The translations under genes and the position numbers were made by a program. Shown piece after piece: positions 46,289 to 59,062 of a stretch of 64,000 nucleotides of DNA; within the stretch, counting starts at the first letter, position 1, and each line of letters begins with the position of its first letter. The stretch is taken from the NCBI GenBank assembly GCA_026120185.1, contig JANUWF010001783.1, positions 8,523,001-8,587,000 of the forward strand, read 5' to 3'. This DNA comes from Voacanga thouarsii. Lineage: Eukaryota; Streptophyta; Magnoliopsida; Gentianales; Apocynaceae. Below the pieces are notes generated by a model. That model was not told the origin of the DNA, did no database searches, and worked only from the letters and a program-made list of their open reading frames with translations.

Positions 46289-49200
46289 ATGGTTGGTGGA
46301 GGTTCTTTCAGTCCTTTGGCCGTTATTCTCTGTGAGAATAAACTAACGAGTCTGAATTATGTGGATTGAAAAAGGAATTTAGACATAATACTCACTGTTG
46401 AGGAGTATAAGTATATCCTCTTTGAAACCTGCCCTGTTATCGGGGAGGGTTCCACCGTGGAGGAGCGTGAGGCTGAAAAAACATAGAAGAAGACCAACAA
46501 AATGACTCGATGCTACATGTTAGCCTCTATGTCTAATGTGCTCCAGTCAAAACACGAGCACATGGCCATAGCATATGACATTAGCCACGATGTTCGCCGA
46601 TAAGAGCTAGCCCGCAAGGTAGGAAGCTCTTAGGACGATCATAAACACTAAGATGGTTGAGGGAGCATCAATCAGAGAGTATATGCTCAAAATGATTGCT
46701 GCTTTCGAGGAAGCGGAAGTCTTAGAGGCTGTTATTGACCCCGAGAGCCAAATAGACATAGTTCTCGAATCTCTGTCGGGCTCTTTTACTCAGTTCAAAT
46801 TGAACTATAATAGGAACAAATTGAACATGACTTTAATTGAGTTAATGAAAGAGCTCCAGGTAGCGGAGAAGGTCATAAAGCCACAGTCTAAGGCTATGAT
46901 TGCTAAGACTTTTTCTTCTAAAACTGGGCCCAAGCCCAGGAAGTTCAAGAAGAAGAAGGGAAATGCACAGGCCAAACCCAAGAGCTAGCCTAACAAGCCC
47001 AAAGGCAAATATTTCAAATGCGGGCAGAAGGGACACTGAAAAAATGGGTGTCCAGAACTTCAGACCAAGAAAAACCCTACAAGTATTGTTCTCTATCTAG
47101 AGTCTATTTTAATGGTTGGATGAACTTCCACTTGGATTGTTGATTTTGGTGTCACTGATCATATCTGTAACTCTTTACAGGGGTTTAGGAAGATAAGAAG
47201 ACTCCAGAAGGGCGAGCATGGACTACGAGTAGGAAATGGAGCATGAGTATGGGCCCTTACAGTGAGAGAATTGGATCTTGTTTTTTATTGTAATAAAGTA
47301 GTTTTATTAAAGAATATTTTATACGTACTTAGTTTTAGACAAAATTTGATTTCAGTTGCAAAATTAATAAATCGTATGTTTCTTTTCATTCTGGTATTAG
47401 TATCAGTAGAAGTGGAGAAGTTCTATGTTCAAGGCACATGTATGAAAACTTATTCTTTTTAAATTCTACAAAGAATCAAATAAATAACGCTCAATCTGAA
47501 CCTTTAAGTAAGAAGAAAGAAAGACCAATGTCAATGACTCATATCTTTAGCATCTAAGATTGTGCCATATTAACTCAACAAGGATTCAAAGGTTAATTCA
47601 TCATGGGCCCTTAGGCTCATTAAAATTGGAAAGTTGGCCTCAGTGTGAATCCTGTCTTATAGAAAAAAATGACCAAAAAGTCGTTCACCCAAAAGGCTGA
47701 TAGAGTCAAAGAGATATTAGGTCTTATTTATACTGATATATGTGGTCCTTTGTCTATTCAAGTTAGAGGGGGTTTTGAGTACTTCATCACTTTCATGAAT
47801 AATTGTACAAGATTTGGTTATATCTACCTGATGAGGTGCAAGTCTGACTCTTTTGACAAGTTCAAAGAATTTAAAGCGTCGGACAGGTAAACTGATCAAA
47901 ACCTTACGATCGGACCGTGCTAAAGAATACCTCCTCGGTGAGTTTAAGGATTACATGGTACATCATGGAATAGTATCCCAACTCTCTGTGCCGAGTACAC
48001 CCAACAGAATGAAGTAGTTGAGAAAAGGAATAGGACATTAATAGAAATAGTCCGAAACATGATACCTCATGCTACTCTTCCAGTCTCTTTTTAGGGATAT
48101 GCCTTGGAAACAACGACATATATTTTGAACTTGGTGTCTTCCAAGTCAGTATCTAGGACACCCTATGAGATGTGGATTGTGTGTAAGCCAAGTTTAAATC
48201 ATCTCAGGATATGGGGTTGTCCAATTTATGTACTGATCAATGGAAATAAGCTAGAACCAATATCAGAATTATACTACTTTGTTGGGTATCTAAAAGGGAC
48301 AAAATATGGTTACTTTTATCATCTCAAGGAGCAGAAAGTACTCGAGCAGTTGCGCAAGATGATATGGTAGGGAATGGAGAAGAGCAAATAGTTGAGAAAA
48401 GGAACAGGACATTAATGGAAATAGTCCGAAGCACGATATCTCATACTACTCTTCCGGTCTCTTTTTAGGGATATGCCTTGGAAATAACGGCATATATTTT
48501 GAACTTGGTGTCTTCTAAGTCAGTACCTAGGACACCCTATGAGATGTGGACTGTGTGTAAGCCAAGTCTAAATCATCTCAAGATATGGGGTTGTCCAATT
48601 TATGTACTGATCAAGGGAAACAAGCTAGAACCAAGATCAGAATTATACTATTTCGTTGGGTATCCAAAAGGGAAAAAATGAGGTTACTTTTATCATCTCA
48701 AGAAGCAAAAAGTACTGGTAAGTACTAATGCTAGATACTTGGAGGATGATCAAAGCACTTCCACTAAAGGTTCAACAAGGTTGGAACTTGAGGAGAAGTT
48801 ATCTTTGAAATTAATTTCTTCTGACCCGATTATGGAATAAGAAGAGACACAGCCTCAAGAACCTGTACAAACGGAGTTTCGTAGTAGTGGGAGGATATCT
48901 AGAGTTCCAAAAAGTGGACAGAAGAGGCTTTTGAGCTGGTCTTTGACCATCAGGAATAAGATCCTACTAGATACGAAGAAGCTATTGATAATGCCGATAT
49001 AGATCTATGGCATGAAGTAATGAAAGTTGAGATTGAGTTTATATATTTTAATTAGATTTGAGATCTTGTAGCTTCACCTGAAAGAATAAAACCCATTGGG
49101 TGTAAGTGGTTATACAAGAGAAAATGGGGAGCGGATGGGAGGTGGAAACCTTCAAAGCTAGGTTTGTGGCGAAAGGATATACTCAGAAAGGGAGAGTCGA

Positions 49201-50520
49201 TTATGATGATGCTTTTTTCCCTGTAGCTATGCTTAAGTCCATCCATATTCTTCTTGTCATTGCATGTCATTACGACTATGAGATATGACAGATGGATGTC
49301 AAGACGATATTTCTTAATGGCCATCTTAACGAAGACATCTATATGTCCTAACCGGAAGATTTTATTGCTAAAGGCTAGGAACATATGATTTGCAAGCTTA
49401 AGAAGTCCATTTATGAATTTAAGCAGGCATTTAAAACATGGAACATTCGTTTTGATGAGATTGTAAAGTCTTATGGTTTCATTCAAAACAAGGATGAACT
49501 ATACGTGTACAGAAAATTGGAAGGCATAAATGTGATTTTTCTTGTCCTATATGTGGATGACATTTTACTCATTGAGAATGATGTAGGAACATTGTCATCT
49601 ACTAAGGTTTGACTGTCTAATCAATTTTGTATGAAGGACTTGGGAGAAACCAGTTATATTCTCGAGATTAAGCTTCTTAAAAATAGGAAGTAGAGAATGT
49701 TAGGATTATCCAAATGACATACATTGATAAGATGCTGGCCGAGTTTAGCATGGACTCATGCAAAGGAGCTCTAATCCCTTGCAGACATGTGTTGTCTTTT
49801 TGTTCTAAGGACTGTCCTAAGTCTCAAAAGGAAAAGGACAAGATGAGTAGGATTCCTTAAACTTCGGTTGTGGAAAGTCTCATGTACGCCATGCTGTGCA
49901 CTAGGCCATAAATTTGCTTTGTCGTAGGCTTAGTTAGCATATATCAGTCAAATCTTGGGGAGGTTCATTGGCAAGCTGTAAAGTATATTCTTAAGTACCT
50001 CAATGGTATGAAAGATTATATGTTGGTTTATAAGGCTGACGACTTGGTTCCTACTGGATACACAGACTCAGATTTCTAGGCAGATAAAGATGAGAGAAAA
50101 TCTACTAGTAGATATGTCTTCATCTTGTCTAGAGGAGCTATTTTATGGAGGAGTATCAAGAAATCTTGTATTGCTGATTCAACCATGGAAGTTGAGTATA
50201 TGACAGTTTCGGAAGCATCTAAGGAAGCAGTTTGGTTCCGAAAGTTTCTTTTAGAACTTGGAGTTGTGCCACATATGGACAGACCGATTGTGGTGTATTG
50301 CGACAACTCTAGAGCAATCTCGCAATTCAAAGAACTCAGGAACCACAAGAAGAGGAAACAAATCCAGGGGAAGTACCACTTAATCCAAGATTTTATTCAA
50401 AGATAGAAAATTGTAGTGGAACAGATAGCCTTAGAGAACAACTTAGCAGATCCCTTCACCAATCCTTTGGCTGAAAGAGTCTTCAAAAGACACTTAGAAG
50501 TCATAGGGGTGGGCACCTAG
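46289..50520 (+). pseudogene. Degenerate gag-pol of family L element
   Basis: Begins MVGGGSFSPLAVILCENKLT at 46,289, with a stop soon after where a Trp is expected. Gag continues to about 46,988 (DPESQIDIVLESLSGSFTQF). The zinc knuckle at about 47,010-47,055 reads YFKCGQKGH and has lost its first Cys and a Trp. The protease motif at about 47,138 reads WIVDFGVTDH, so the catalytic DSG is DFG. The integrase region (IYTDICGPLS, RGGFEYFITF) lies at about 47,700-47,880, followed by a duplicated segment. RT keeps YVDD at 49,550-49,561. RNase H (ADSTMEVEYMTVSEASKEAV) runs from about 50,165. Many stops and frameshifts are present. Confidence 0.88.
48016..48716 (+). repeat. 327-bp direct duplication within the integrase region
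   Basis: Copies at 48,016-48,342 and 48,390-48,716, each running from AGTTGAGAAAAGGAA to AAAGTACT, with a 47-bp spacer. Both encode the segment SKSVSRTPYEMW, CKPSLNHLRIWGCPIYV and NKLEP.SELYYFVGY (integrase C-terminal side). They have the same length but differ at a dozen or more bases. Confidence 0.92.
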
Positions 50521-50848
50521 AATTTTCTTAGTCTTAGAGTGCAAGTGGGAGATTGTTGGAATATTTGCCCTCTAAACTAGTTTATCTAATGTTATTATCG
50601 AATTTATTAATAAAATAATTTATTCTCAAAATTTATTTGTGCATGATTTTCGTTTGGAAATGACTCATTGTGTTTAAGTATGTGATCCATGTGAATGGTA
50701 GTCTTTCATAGTAAGGTATAGATCACGAGTTACTTAATACATAAATGTTTGTTCTTAATCGATTGATAAGAATGAGAATCTCATCATATTTAGATTATTA
50801 TGTTATGAATTCTAAATGAGAAATGACTTTCCTTTAGCCAGTGAGTAG

Positions 50849-53800
50849 TGTTAGGGATATGCCCTAGAGTCAATTTGTACTTATACTATTGTCGTTATGT
50901 TTTATATAATAATATGAGGTTTTCCTTTCCATGACTAGTGCATTTTGTTTTGTGGTCATTAAGTACGTGACTTGATAAAAAAACCCAACAATGAATACAA
51001 TAACTATTCTAAAACTGTCCCTGATCAATTATTATTATTGATACAATAATAAATTAAGATTAGTATGTTTGTGACTTGATGGCTATGTTTTACTGGTCAT
51101 GGATATTTGTGATATCGAGTCAAAACATAAATAAATGTTAAAAAATATTGTATTGGATATGACCCACTGTGAGAGTACTTCATGGAATATGTCATAAGTA
51201 CTTCTAGTTATAATAATATTAAAAGTCCTTTGACCTAAATTCATCATAGTTTCCTACTTGATAAATTCTATATTTTGACGTTGTCTAAAGTTGTCTTTAA
51301 TCAAATAATAAATTAGACTACTGTTGAATATAGAATAAATCAATGAAAAGAATATGATTGATAGTGAAGAAATTTGTCCCTCTCAATTATATGAGAGATA
51401 TACATGGGCCCCTTGATAAGTTAGACTGTTAAAATGCATGACCGTACTCAAATATATCAATCTAAGATATTGATATCATTTGTTTGAACAGTCTACTATA
51501 AAATTAAGAAATAATTGATTAAGCTTAATAAAGATGACATGCTCCGTGCCTTATGCTTAATCTGAATATCGTGTGACAAAAAGACTAAATATAAAATTAT
51601 GGTTCAAAGAGATCACCGATCTTCATTTAACTTGGATAGTTATAATGTTTTGCTAGAAACCGCTTATAACTTATGCATCATTTAAATATGATTTGGGCAT
51701 ACTGCCAGTGTTAAATGAACCTATAGGGTCACACAATAACTAAACTTGTTAGGTTATTTTTCTAGTAATCAGATTCAATGAATTTGGAAATATGTCTAAA
51801 TTAATCAAATTTAGAAAATTTACTAGATACAATGAATTTAGAAATATGTCTACATTCGTTGTATCTGGATAATGTCCAGATTATAAGAATCTGACTCGGT
51901 AAATTAATTAGTTAAATTATCGAGATAATGGCAGAATCTTATCATATCAATTTTAATTTAATTTGAATTTAAATTAAAATACGATAAGATATTATTAGGG
52001 TTGGACTCTAAAAGGTTCGGAGGAGTTTTTAAGAAAACCCTAGCCGTCTTCTCTAGAGAGCTATTCTGTTAAGAATATTCGTGCCTATTGGTATTCGTGG
52101 ACTCCTAAACGCGAAAAACATCCACGAATCCCTCCCGAGGACCCCAAATAAACGATTAAGAAGATCTAAGGTTAGCAAGAATTACCTCTGGTTGCTGTAA
52201 TCAAAATCCTTCGATTCTGATTGCGCTGTTGTACGTTCAACCCGAACAATCACCAGACGCTGCAGTATGCAAACGTCCTCTATCGGATACACACCACGAA
52301 CTCACTTGATACCCGGGGAGTGCTAGCACCTAGTGTTTGAGAGGTTTTTCTTTCTCTTCTGGTAGAGAATGGCACGAATGTTCTCAACCGAAAAATTGGA
52401 CTCTTGAAAAGACGGCTAGGGTTTTCTTAAAAACCCCCGAACCTCTTAGAGTCCAACCCTAATAATATCTTATCATATTCTAATTTAAATTCAAATTAAA
52501 TTAAAACTGATATAATAAGATTCTGCCATTATCTCGGTAATTTAACTAATTAATTTATCGAGTCAAATTCTTAAAATCTGGACATCATACAGATACGTCG
52601 AATGTGGACATATTTCCAGATTCATTGTATCTGGTAAATTTTCTAAGTACGATTAACTTAGACATATTTCCAGATTCATCGAATCTGATCACCAGAAAAA
52701 TAACCTAACAAGTTCGCTTATTGTGTGCCCTATAGGTTCATTTAACACCGGACAGTGTGCCTAAATCATATTTAAATGGCCCACAAGTTATAAGCAGTTT
52801 CTAGTAAAACATTATAACTATCCAGGTTAAATGAAGATCGGTGATCTCTTTGAACCAAACCATAATTTTATATTTAGTCCTTTTGTCACACGATATCCAG
52901 ATTAAGCATAAGGCACGGAGCATGTCATCCTTATTAAGTCTAATCAATTTTTTCTTGATTTCATAGTAGACTGTTCAAACAAATGATATCAATATCTTAG
53001 ATTGATATATTTGACACGACCATACATTTTTAACAGTCTAACTTATCAAGAGGCCCATGGATATCTCTCCCATAATTGAGAGAGACAAATTCCTTCACAA
53101 TCAATCATATTCCTCTCCTTGATTTATTCTATATCCAACAGTAATCTAATTTATTATCTGGTTAAAGACAACTTTAGACAATGTCAAAATATAGAATTTA
53201 TCAAGTAGGAAACTATGATGAATTTAAGTCGAAGGACTTTCAATATTATTATGGCTAGAAAGTACTTATGACATATTCCATGAAGTACTCTCACAGTGGG
53301 TCATGTCCAATACAATGTTCTCTAACATTTATTTATGTCTTGACTCGATATCACAAATATCCATGGCCAGTAAAACATAACCATCAAGTCAAAAACATAT
53401 TAATCTTAACTTATTATTATTCCAATAATAATAATCAATCAGGGACAGTTTTAGAATAGTCATTGTATTCATTGTAGGGTTTTACTATCAAGTCACGTAC
53501 TTGATGACCACAAAACAAAACTCACTATTCATGGAAAGGAAAGCCTCATATTATTATATAAAACATAATGACAATAGTATAAGTACAAATTAACTCTAGG
53601 GCATATCCCCAACAGTGCCTTCATCCACTAGAAAAAAATAAGCCTCTCGAACCCTAGGCTTTAGCACTCCCCGGGTGACGAGTGAATTCGCGGTGTGTAT
53701 CGGATAGAGGACGTTCGCATATTGCAGCGTCTGGTGATCACTCGTGTTGCACGTACAGCAACACCATCGGAATCGAAGGATATCGATTACACCTAACAAA

Positions 53801-53899
53801 GGTAATTTTGCAAACCTACGATCTTCTTAATCATTTACTTGGATCTTCGAAAGAGATTCGTGGATATTTTTCAAGTTTAGGAGTCCACGAATCCTAACA
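50849..53899 (+). mobile_element. Solo LTR (family P, outer copy) inside the family L LTR
   Basis: Begins TGTTAGGGATATGCCC and ends CACGAATCCTAACA, with the 5-bp target duplication AGTAG on both sides (50,844-50,848 and 53,900-53,904). Its own sequence is 50,849-52,085 plus 53,620-53,899, about 1.52 kb. It is interrupted by a second copy of the same LTR in opposite orientation. No internal retrotransposon region is present, so it is a solo LTR. Confidence 0.92.
52086..53614 (-). mobile_element. Solo LTR (family P, inner copy), inverted
   Basis: 1,529 bp on the minus strand, starting TGTTGGGGATATGCCC at 53,614 and ending ...CGAATACCAATA at 52,086 (terminal CA now TA). The target duplication is GTGCC at 52,081-52,085 and 53,615-53,619. 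It inserted into the outer copy within AATATTCGTGCC, a stretch it carries itself (ACATTCGTGCC). The two copies form a long inverted repeat. Confidence 0.92.
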
Positions 53900-55447
53900 A
53901 GTAGCCCACTCATTTCATAGTATGAGTGTGTTTTAAATACGTAGAACATGACCTGTAATAATCGTTTCTAAAAGTACTATTTAGAAGATAACCAGAATAT
54001 TACTTCTACAATGTGGACTAATACTCTACTGCTTGAATATGAGTTGGTGGTCTGACGAAATTAGAAGCATATACTTTAATATACTGTAGTTGAGGTTTTT
54101 TCGTAGAGCCGATATACTTGTATGTTGGGTATATGTGACTAGTTAATTAAGACAGACTTGTACAAGATAGTTTTTACGCTACATCGCCCCTTGTAACTGT
54201 TCAAATGATCGAATTATCTAGAGCCCTGGAGAACATGACTTGGATGTTTATTTTAGGGTAGCTCCCTTGGAAAGTGGAAACATTCTAGGAGTCGTGGATC
54301 ATTGGTCTAGAGGTCTAAGGATGTTAAATGTCTTTTAGAGAGATGTTAGTACACTTTTCTTCTCTAAATGTACGGCGATGTGTAAAGGGGTATTTTAGTT
54401 ATTACACCTGTAAGTCAAAGATTTTGTTAATGAAGCATTGTCATTGTGGCAATATTTTCTTATGGTGATATTAGAAAATATTTAAAATACAAAATATAGT
54501 TATTTATATAACAGGGGTATTTTGGTCATTTTAGTAGTCAAGGCGATGTGTCTTTTGGTCCCTAGAATAGCCCTTAAATCATGAAAGATTTGGGTTAAGG
54601 AATTGGTCTTGATAATTATGAGTTTTATTTTATTAGTCTAATTTATTATTGTACTGGAATAAAATAAAAAGTCCGAGAGAGAGTATTTATTTTATCTAGT
54701 TTAATTGGTTAATTAATTATTCAGGGCCTAAGGTCTAGATTGAATAATTAAAAAATTAATTTGGATATAAATTAGGTAAAAGGTATGAAATTTTATATTG
54801 GTCTATTTGGGTATGTTAATTATTTATTGGGCTGTTTAATAAAGCCCATAAAATAAATAATTGAGATTTATTATTTATGGGTGTTCAAGCCCAAGAGTAA
54901 ATAATTTTATTTGGCCTAATGAATAAGACCAAGGGTAAAATAAAATAAAATAAAATAAATTATTTATTTATTTATTAAAATAAATAAATAAATAAAAGAC
55001 AACACGGGATAGTCCCGTATTATTCTGTGCGAAGGATAATAGAAAGCATGAATATTTTCTGTTTTCATGCATATGGCATTTCTCTCTCAAGGAATGTGAA
55101 AAAGAAATAAAAAGGCTATTCATGCATTCGGTGAGATTGGCATTTCAATTTTTCAATCATGGAGAAACCCAAAATCACAGAGAGTTTCGGTGAAACTTTC
55201 ATCAAAAGCTTATCAAAACCTAATCTTTAAGCTTTCACCGGCTATACTACGGGCACCATTTGGGAAGGCCAAAGGCTTCGCGTGAATGAGACGTAATAGA
55301 CGTTTGCAAGGATGTGATCCAATAGCCTCAAGTATCTTTGTACAGACATCTACACCAGTGCGAAGATGGTCATTCAATTATAGAGGTAAAATTTTCATTT
55401 TCCTAGTATGCTTTCATTTTGATGATTTTTTCCATTTTAAGCCTTCA

Positions 55448-58400
55448 GATTGAACCACATGCGCCCAAATTGCTTCATGTCATATAATGATTTCTGTAAC
55501 TTGATGAAGTAATTTCCAAGAGGATAATGTTTATATACTTCGGGTATGTGAAATCCTTCGGGGATTTTCATATAAACATCATTTTCTAATTTTTCATACA
55601 AGTAAACAGTGACAATATCTAATAAGCGCATATCTATCTTTTCATGTACTGCCAAACTGATAAAATATCAGAGTGTAATAGCACCAATAACAGGAGAATA
55701 AGTTTCATCATAATCAATACTTAATCTTTGTGAAAAATCTTAGGCTACTAACCATGCTTTATACTGTACGATTTCATTATTTTTATTACGCTTTCGCACA
55801 AATATCCATTTGTAACCAATAAGTTTTACACCTTCCGGTATTCGGACTACAAGTCCGAAGACTTCATAATTTGTAAGTGCATTTAACTCCGATTGAATCG
55901 CATCTTTCCATTGTAGCTAATCTTTTCTATGCCGACGTTCATCAACTGATATTAGTTCAGGATCATCATTATCTTGTGTAATATTAAGAGATATATTGTA
56001 TACAATCATATTATTAATAACTGTTTCTATCCGATTCCAACTTTTATCGAAAATGGTATAATTGATAGAAATTTCAGTGTTACTTTCATCAACTTCTGGT
56101 TCTTTTATTTTGTCATAAGTTCTTTCTTGGTCTTTATCATTCTTTTCTTTAATATAATCATTTAATTCTTTTTTCTTTTGAGAATTTTTATTTTTAGAAC
56201 CAAGAGGTCGGTCATGCTTCTGGCGTGCTTTTGACTTAATAACTATAGGTATAATATTTTGTTCTACTGGGGCTTCAATTCGAATAGGAGCATTTATAGT
56301 TAGAATATGCGATTTTATTACTCTTCTGGAGACAATAAAAACGTCTGACATTTGATTTGCAATGCTTTGCAAATGAATTATCTTTTGAATTTCAAGTTCA
56401 CACGCGTTTGTGCATGAATCAAGATAATTTAATGATATTGTTCAAGCAAGATCTTTCTCATACTGTTTATGTTCTCTCCCTAATTTAGGGAATAATGATT
56501 CATCAAAATGATAATCAGCAAATTTTGCTGTGAATACATCTCCTGTCAGGAGTTCAGCATATCTGATAATAGAAGGAGAATCATATCTAACGTATATCTC
56601 ATTTCTTCTTTGAGAACCCATCTTTTTATGTTAGTTTGGTGCAATTGAAACATATACAACACATCTAAAAATTCTCAAATGAGCAATATTTGGTTCTGAA
56701 CAAAAAACTAATTGTAAAGAAGAGAATTTATGATAACTAGTTGGTCTTATACGTACAAGTGCTGCAGCATGTAAAATAGCATGTCCCCAGATAAATATTG
56801 AGATATTTATTTTCATTAATACTGGTCTAGTAATTAATTATAATCTTTTAATAAAAGATTTAGTAAGACCATTTTGTGTATGAATATAAGTTACAAGATG
56901 TTCAACATTAATCCCAATTGACATGTAATATGCATCAAAAGCATGTGATGAAAATTCACTAACATTATCTAAACTGATATTTTTAATTTGATGGTTAAGA
57001 AATTGTGCTCGTAATTTAATTATTTGAGTAAGTAATCTCGCAAACGTCAGGTTGCGAATAGATAATAAACACACATGTGACCATCGGAATGATGCATCAA
57101 TTAAGATCATAAAATATCTAAACGATTCACATGGTGGATGAATAGGTTCACAAATGTCTCCGTGAATCTGTTAAAAAAACATAGGACTTTCAACTTCCAT
57201 TTTTACTGGTGATAATCTAATAATTAATTTTTCTAGAGAATATGCAACATATGAAAATTTTTCTAATGTTAATATCTTTTTATTTTTTAATGGATGACTA
57301 TGTATATTCTCAATTATTCTTCTCATCATGGCAGATCTCGGATGACTCAACCAATCATGCCAAATGCTAAACGTAGTAGAATCAGGGTTTACTAAATGAT
57401 GAATTTCAATTGCACATATTTTTACAAAATATAAGCCAGTAGAAAAAGACGGTAGTTTTTCTAATAAAGATTTCTTACCCCAATTAATTTGAGTAATATA
57501 AAAATACTTAATACTATTTTCCTCATTTATTTCAACATGATACCCATTTCTGCAAATATCTTTAAAACTCAATAAATTTCTTCTGAATTTTGAAGAAAAT
57601 AGTGCCTTATCAATATTAAATGTTGTTCCTTCAGGCAACAATATGCTAACTCTTCCTAAGCCTTCAATTACATTTGTACTATCGTTTATAGTATAAATAT
57701 TTATTTCCCCTATTTTGAGATAAGAAAAATATTTCTCATTTTTTAGTATAGTGTGTATAGTTCTACTATCAATAATACATACATCATCATTAACAACAGC
57801 CATCTGAACAAAAATATGTATATGTAAACATAAATATTATTAGAATATAATGAAAATTCAAAAATATCAGAGTGAGGCATTACTTCTTCTGGATACTGTC
57901 ATCACCAATTAAATAGTCTATCCTACCGTTTGGATGTTCAAAAGATCAGATACATCCATATAGGTAATATTGATATTAAGATCTTCTAGATCAATATCAT
58001 TGTCGTCAACATCATTAACTGGATATTAAGAAAAATTTGCTTCAACATTTTTATTTTTCTTTTTCAGTGAAGCTTGATATAATTTCACTAAATATTTGGT
58101 TGTACGACAGTTACGTGACTAATGACCTTTCATGCCACATCTATAACACTTATCCTAATAATTATCTTGTATTTCTTTTTCTTTTTCTTATTATCTTTTC
58201 TTTCCCACTTCAGGTGGTCAATACTCCTCACAACTTGATTATTACTGTGATAAGAAAAATATCGAGCGTGTCCACGACCATAACCACGACCACGATTACA
58301 GCAACGGCCACGGCCACGACTACGACTACCACTATAACTTCTGTGGAGCCAACAACATTCACTTCTGGGAATGTTGTTGAGCCAGTTGGTCTGGCTTTGT

Positions 58401-58957
58401 AATTTTTCAATAATAACTCATTATTTTTTTCTGCAATGAGGAGGGCAATAATTAAATTAGTAAATTTTGTATACCTTTTTTTTCGATATTGTTGCTGCAG
58501 GACAATATTCGAGGCATGAAAGGTGGAGAATATCTTTTCCAGCATATCTTCCTCAGTAACTTTTTATCCGTATAATTTTAACTGAGATGTAATTTTATAC
58601 ATAACGTAGCTATATTCATTCACGATTATAAAATCTTACAACCTCAGGTGCAACCATTTATACCGTGTAGTTGGTAGTACGACCATTTTCAGGTGGTCAA
58701 ATCTTTCTTTTAAATTTACCCACAGGACATATGGATCTTTTTCGGTAAGATATTCTATTTTTAAATTTTCGTTGAGATGACGACGGATAAAAATTAAAAC
58801 TTTAGCCTTTTGTTGTGCAGATGCACTATTTTTTTTCTTTAATAGTTTCATTAAAGCCTTCAACATTTAGATGCATTTCTGCATCAAGAACTCGTAACAT
58901 ATAATTCTTTACAGAAATATTAATGGTTACAAATTCGAGTTTAGTAAAGTTAGCCAT
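55448..58957 (-). pseudogene. Gag-pol remnant of family S copy 3
   Basis: In order on the minus strand: gag (about 58,957-58,230, with LIFIRRHLNENLKIEYLTEK and an RG/V-rich patch where arginine codons have changed), and a zinc knuckle CYRCGMKGH near 58,140 with a stop where a Trp is expected. Next come protease-like IDSRTIHTILKNEKYFS at about 57,780 (DSG now DSR), integrase (about 57,560-56,640), a linker (about 56,372-55,917) and the start of RT (VHEKIDMRLLDIVTVYLY at about 55,650). Stops and frameshifts are frequent. Confidence 0.85.
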
Positions 58958-59062
58958 AGGGATCAATAAATGTGTACCTGTAGCCTTTTGGCTTTTGTAA
59001 CGGCAAAAACTCGTACCTTAGTTTTCTAAATTTAGAAACAGTAGAAATTTGTGTTGATAACA

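Larger units (their letters stand above)
42681..55447 (+). mobile_element. Long-LTR Copia retrotransposon (family L), with nested LTRs
   Basis: Element of about 9.7 kb without its nested insertions. The 5' LTR is 42,681-44,584. The primer-binding site TGGTATCAGAGC at 44,587-44,598 complements initiator-methionine tRNA, as in many plant Copia elements. Gag-pol remnants lie at 46,289 to about 50,520, and the 3' LTR at 50,554-50,848 plus 53,905-55,447. The polypurine-rich GTGGGAGAT precedes the 3' LTR. The two LTRs differ at many positions, so the element is old. No matching target duplication is seen (GGAAT on the left, GATTG on the right), and the right end joins a truncated family S element, so one border is probably rearranged. 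Confidence 0.85.
50554..55447 (+). repeat. 3' LTR of family L element, interrupted
   Basis: TGTTGGAATATTTGCC to ...AAGCCTTCA. The LTR is split after AGTAG at 50,848 and resumes at 53,905 (CCCACTCATTTCATAGTATG); at 719 and 43,000 the same sequence is continuous. Without the insert it is about 1.84 kb. Confidence 0.9.

Noticed and set aside
49052..49486. 144-codon minus-strand frame
   Set aside because: Antisense to the reverse-transcriptase part of the family L element.
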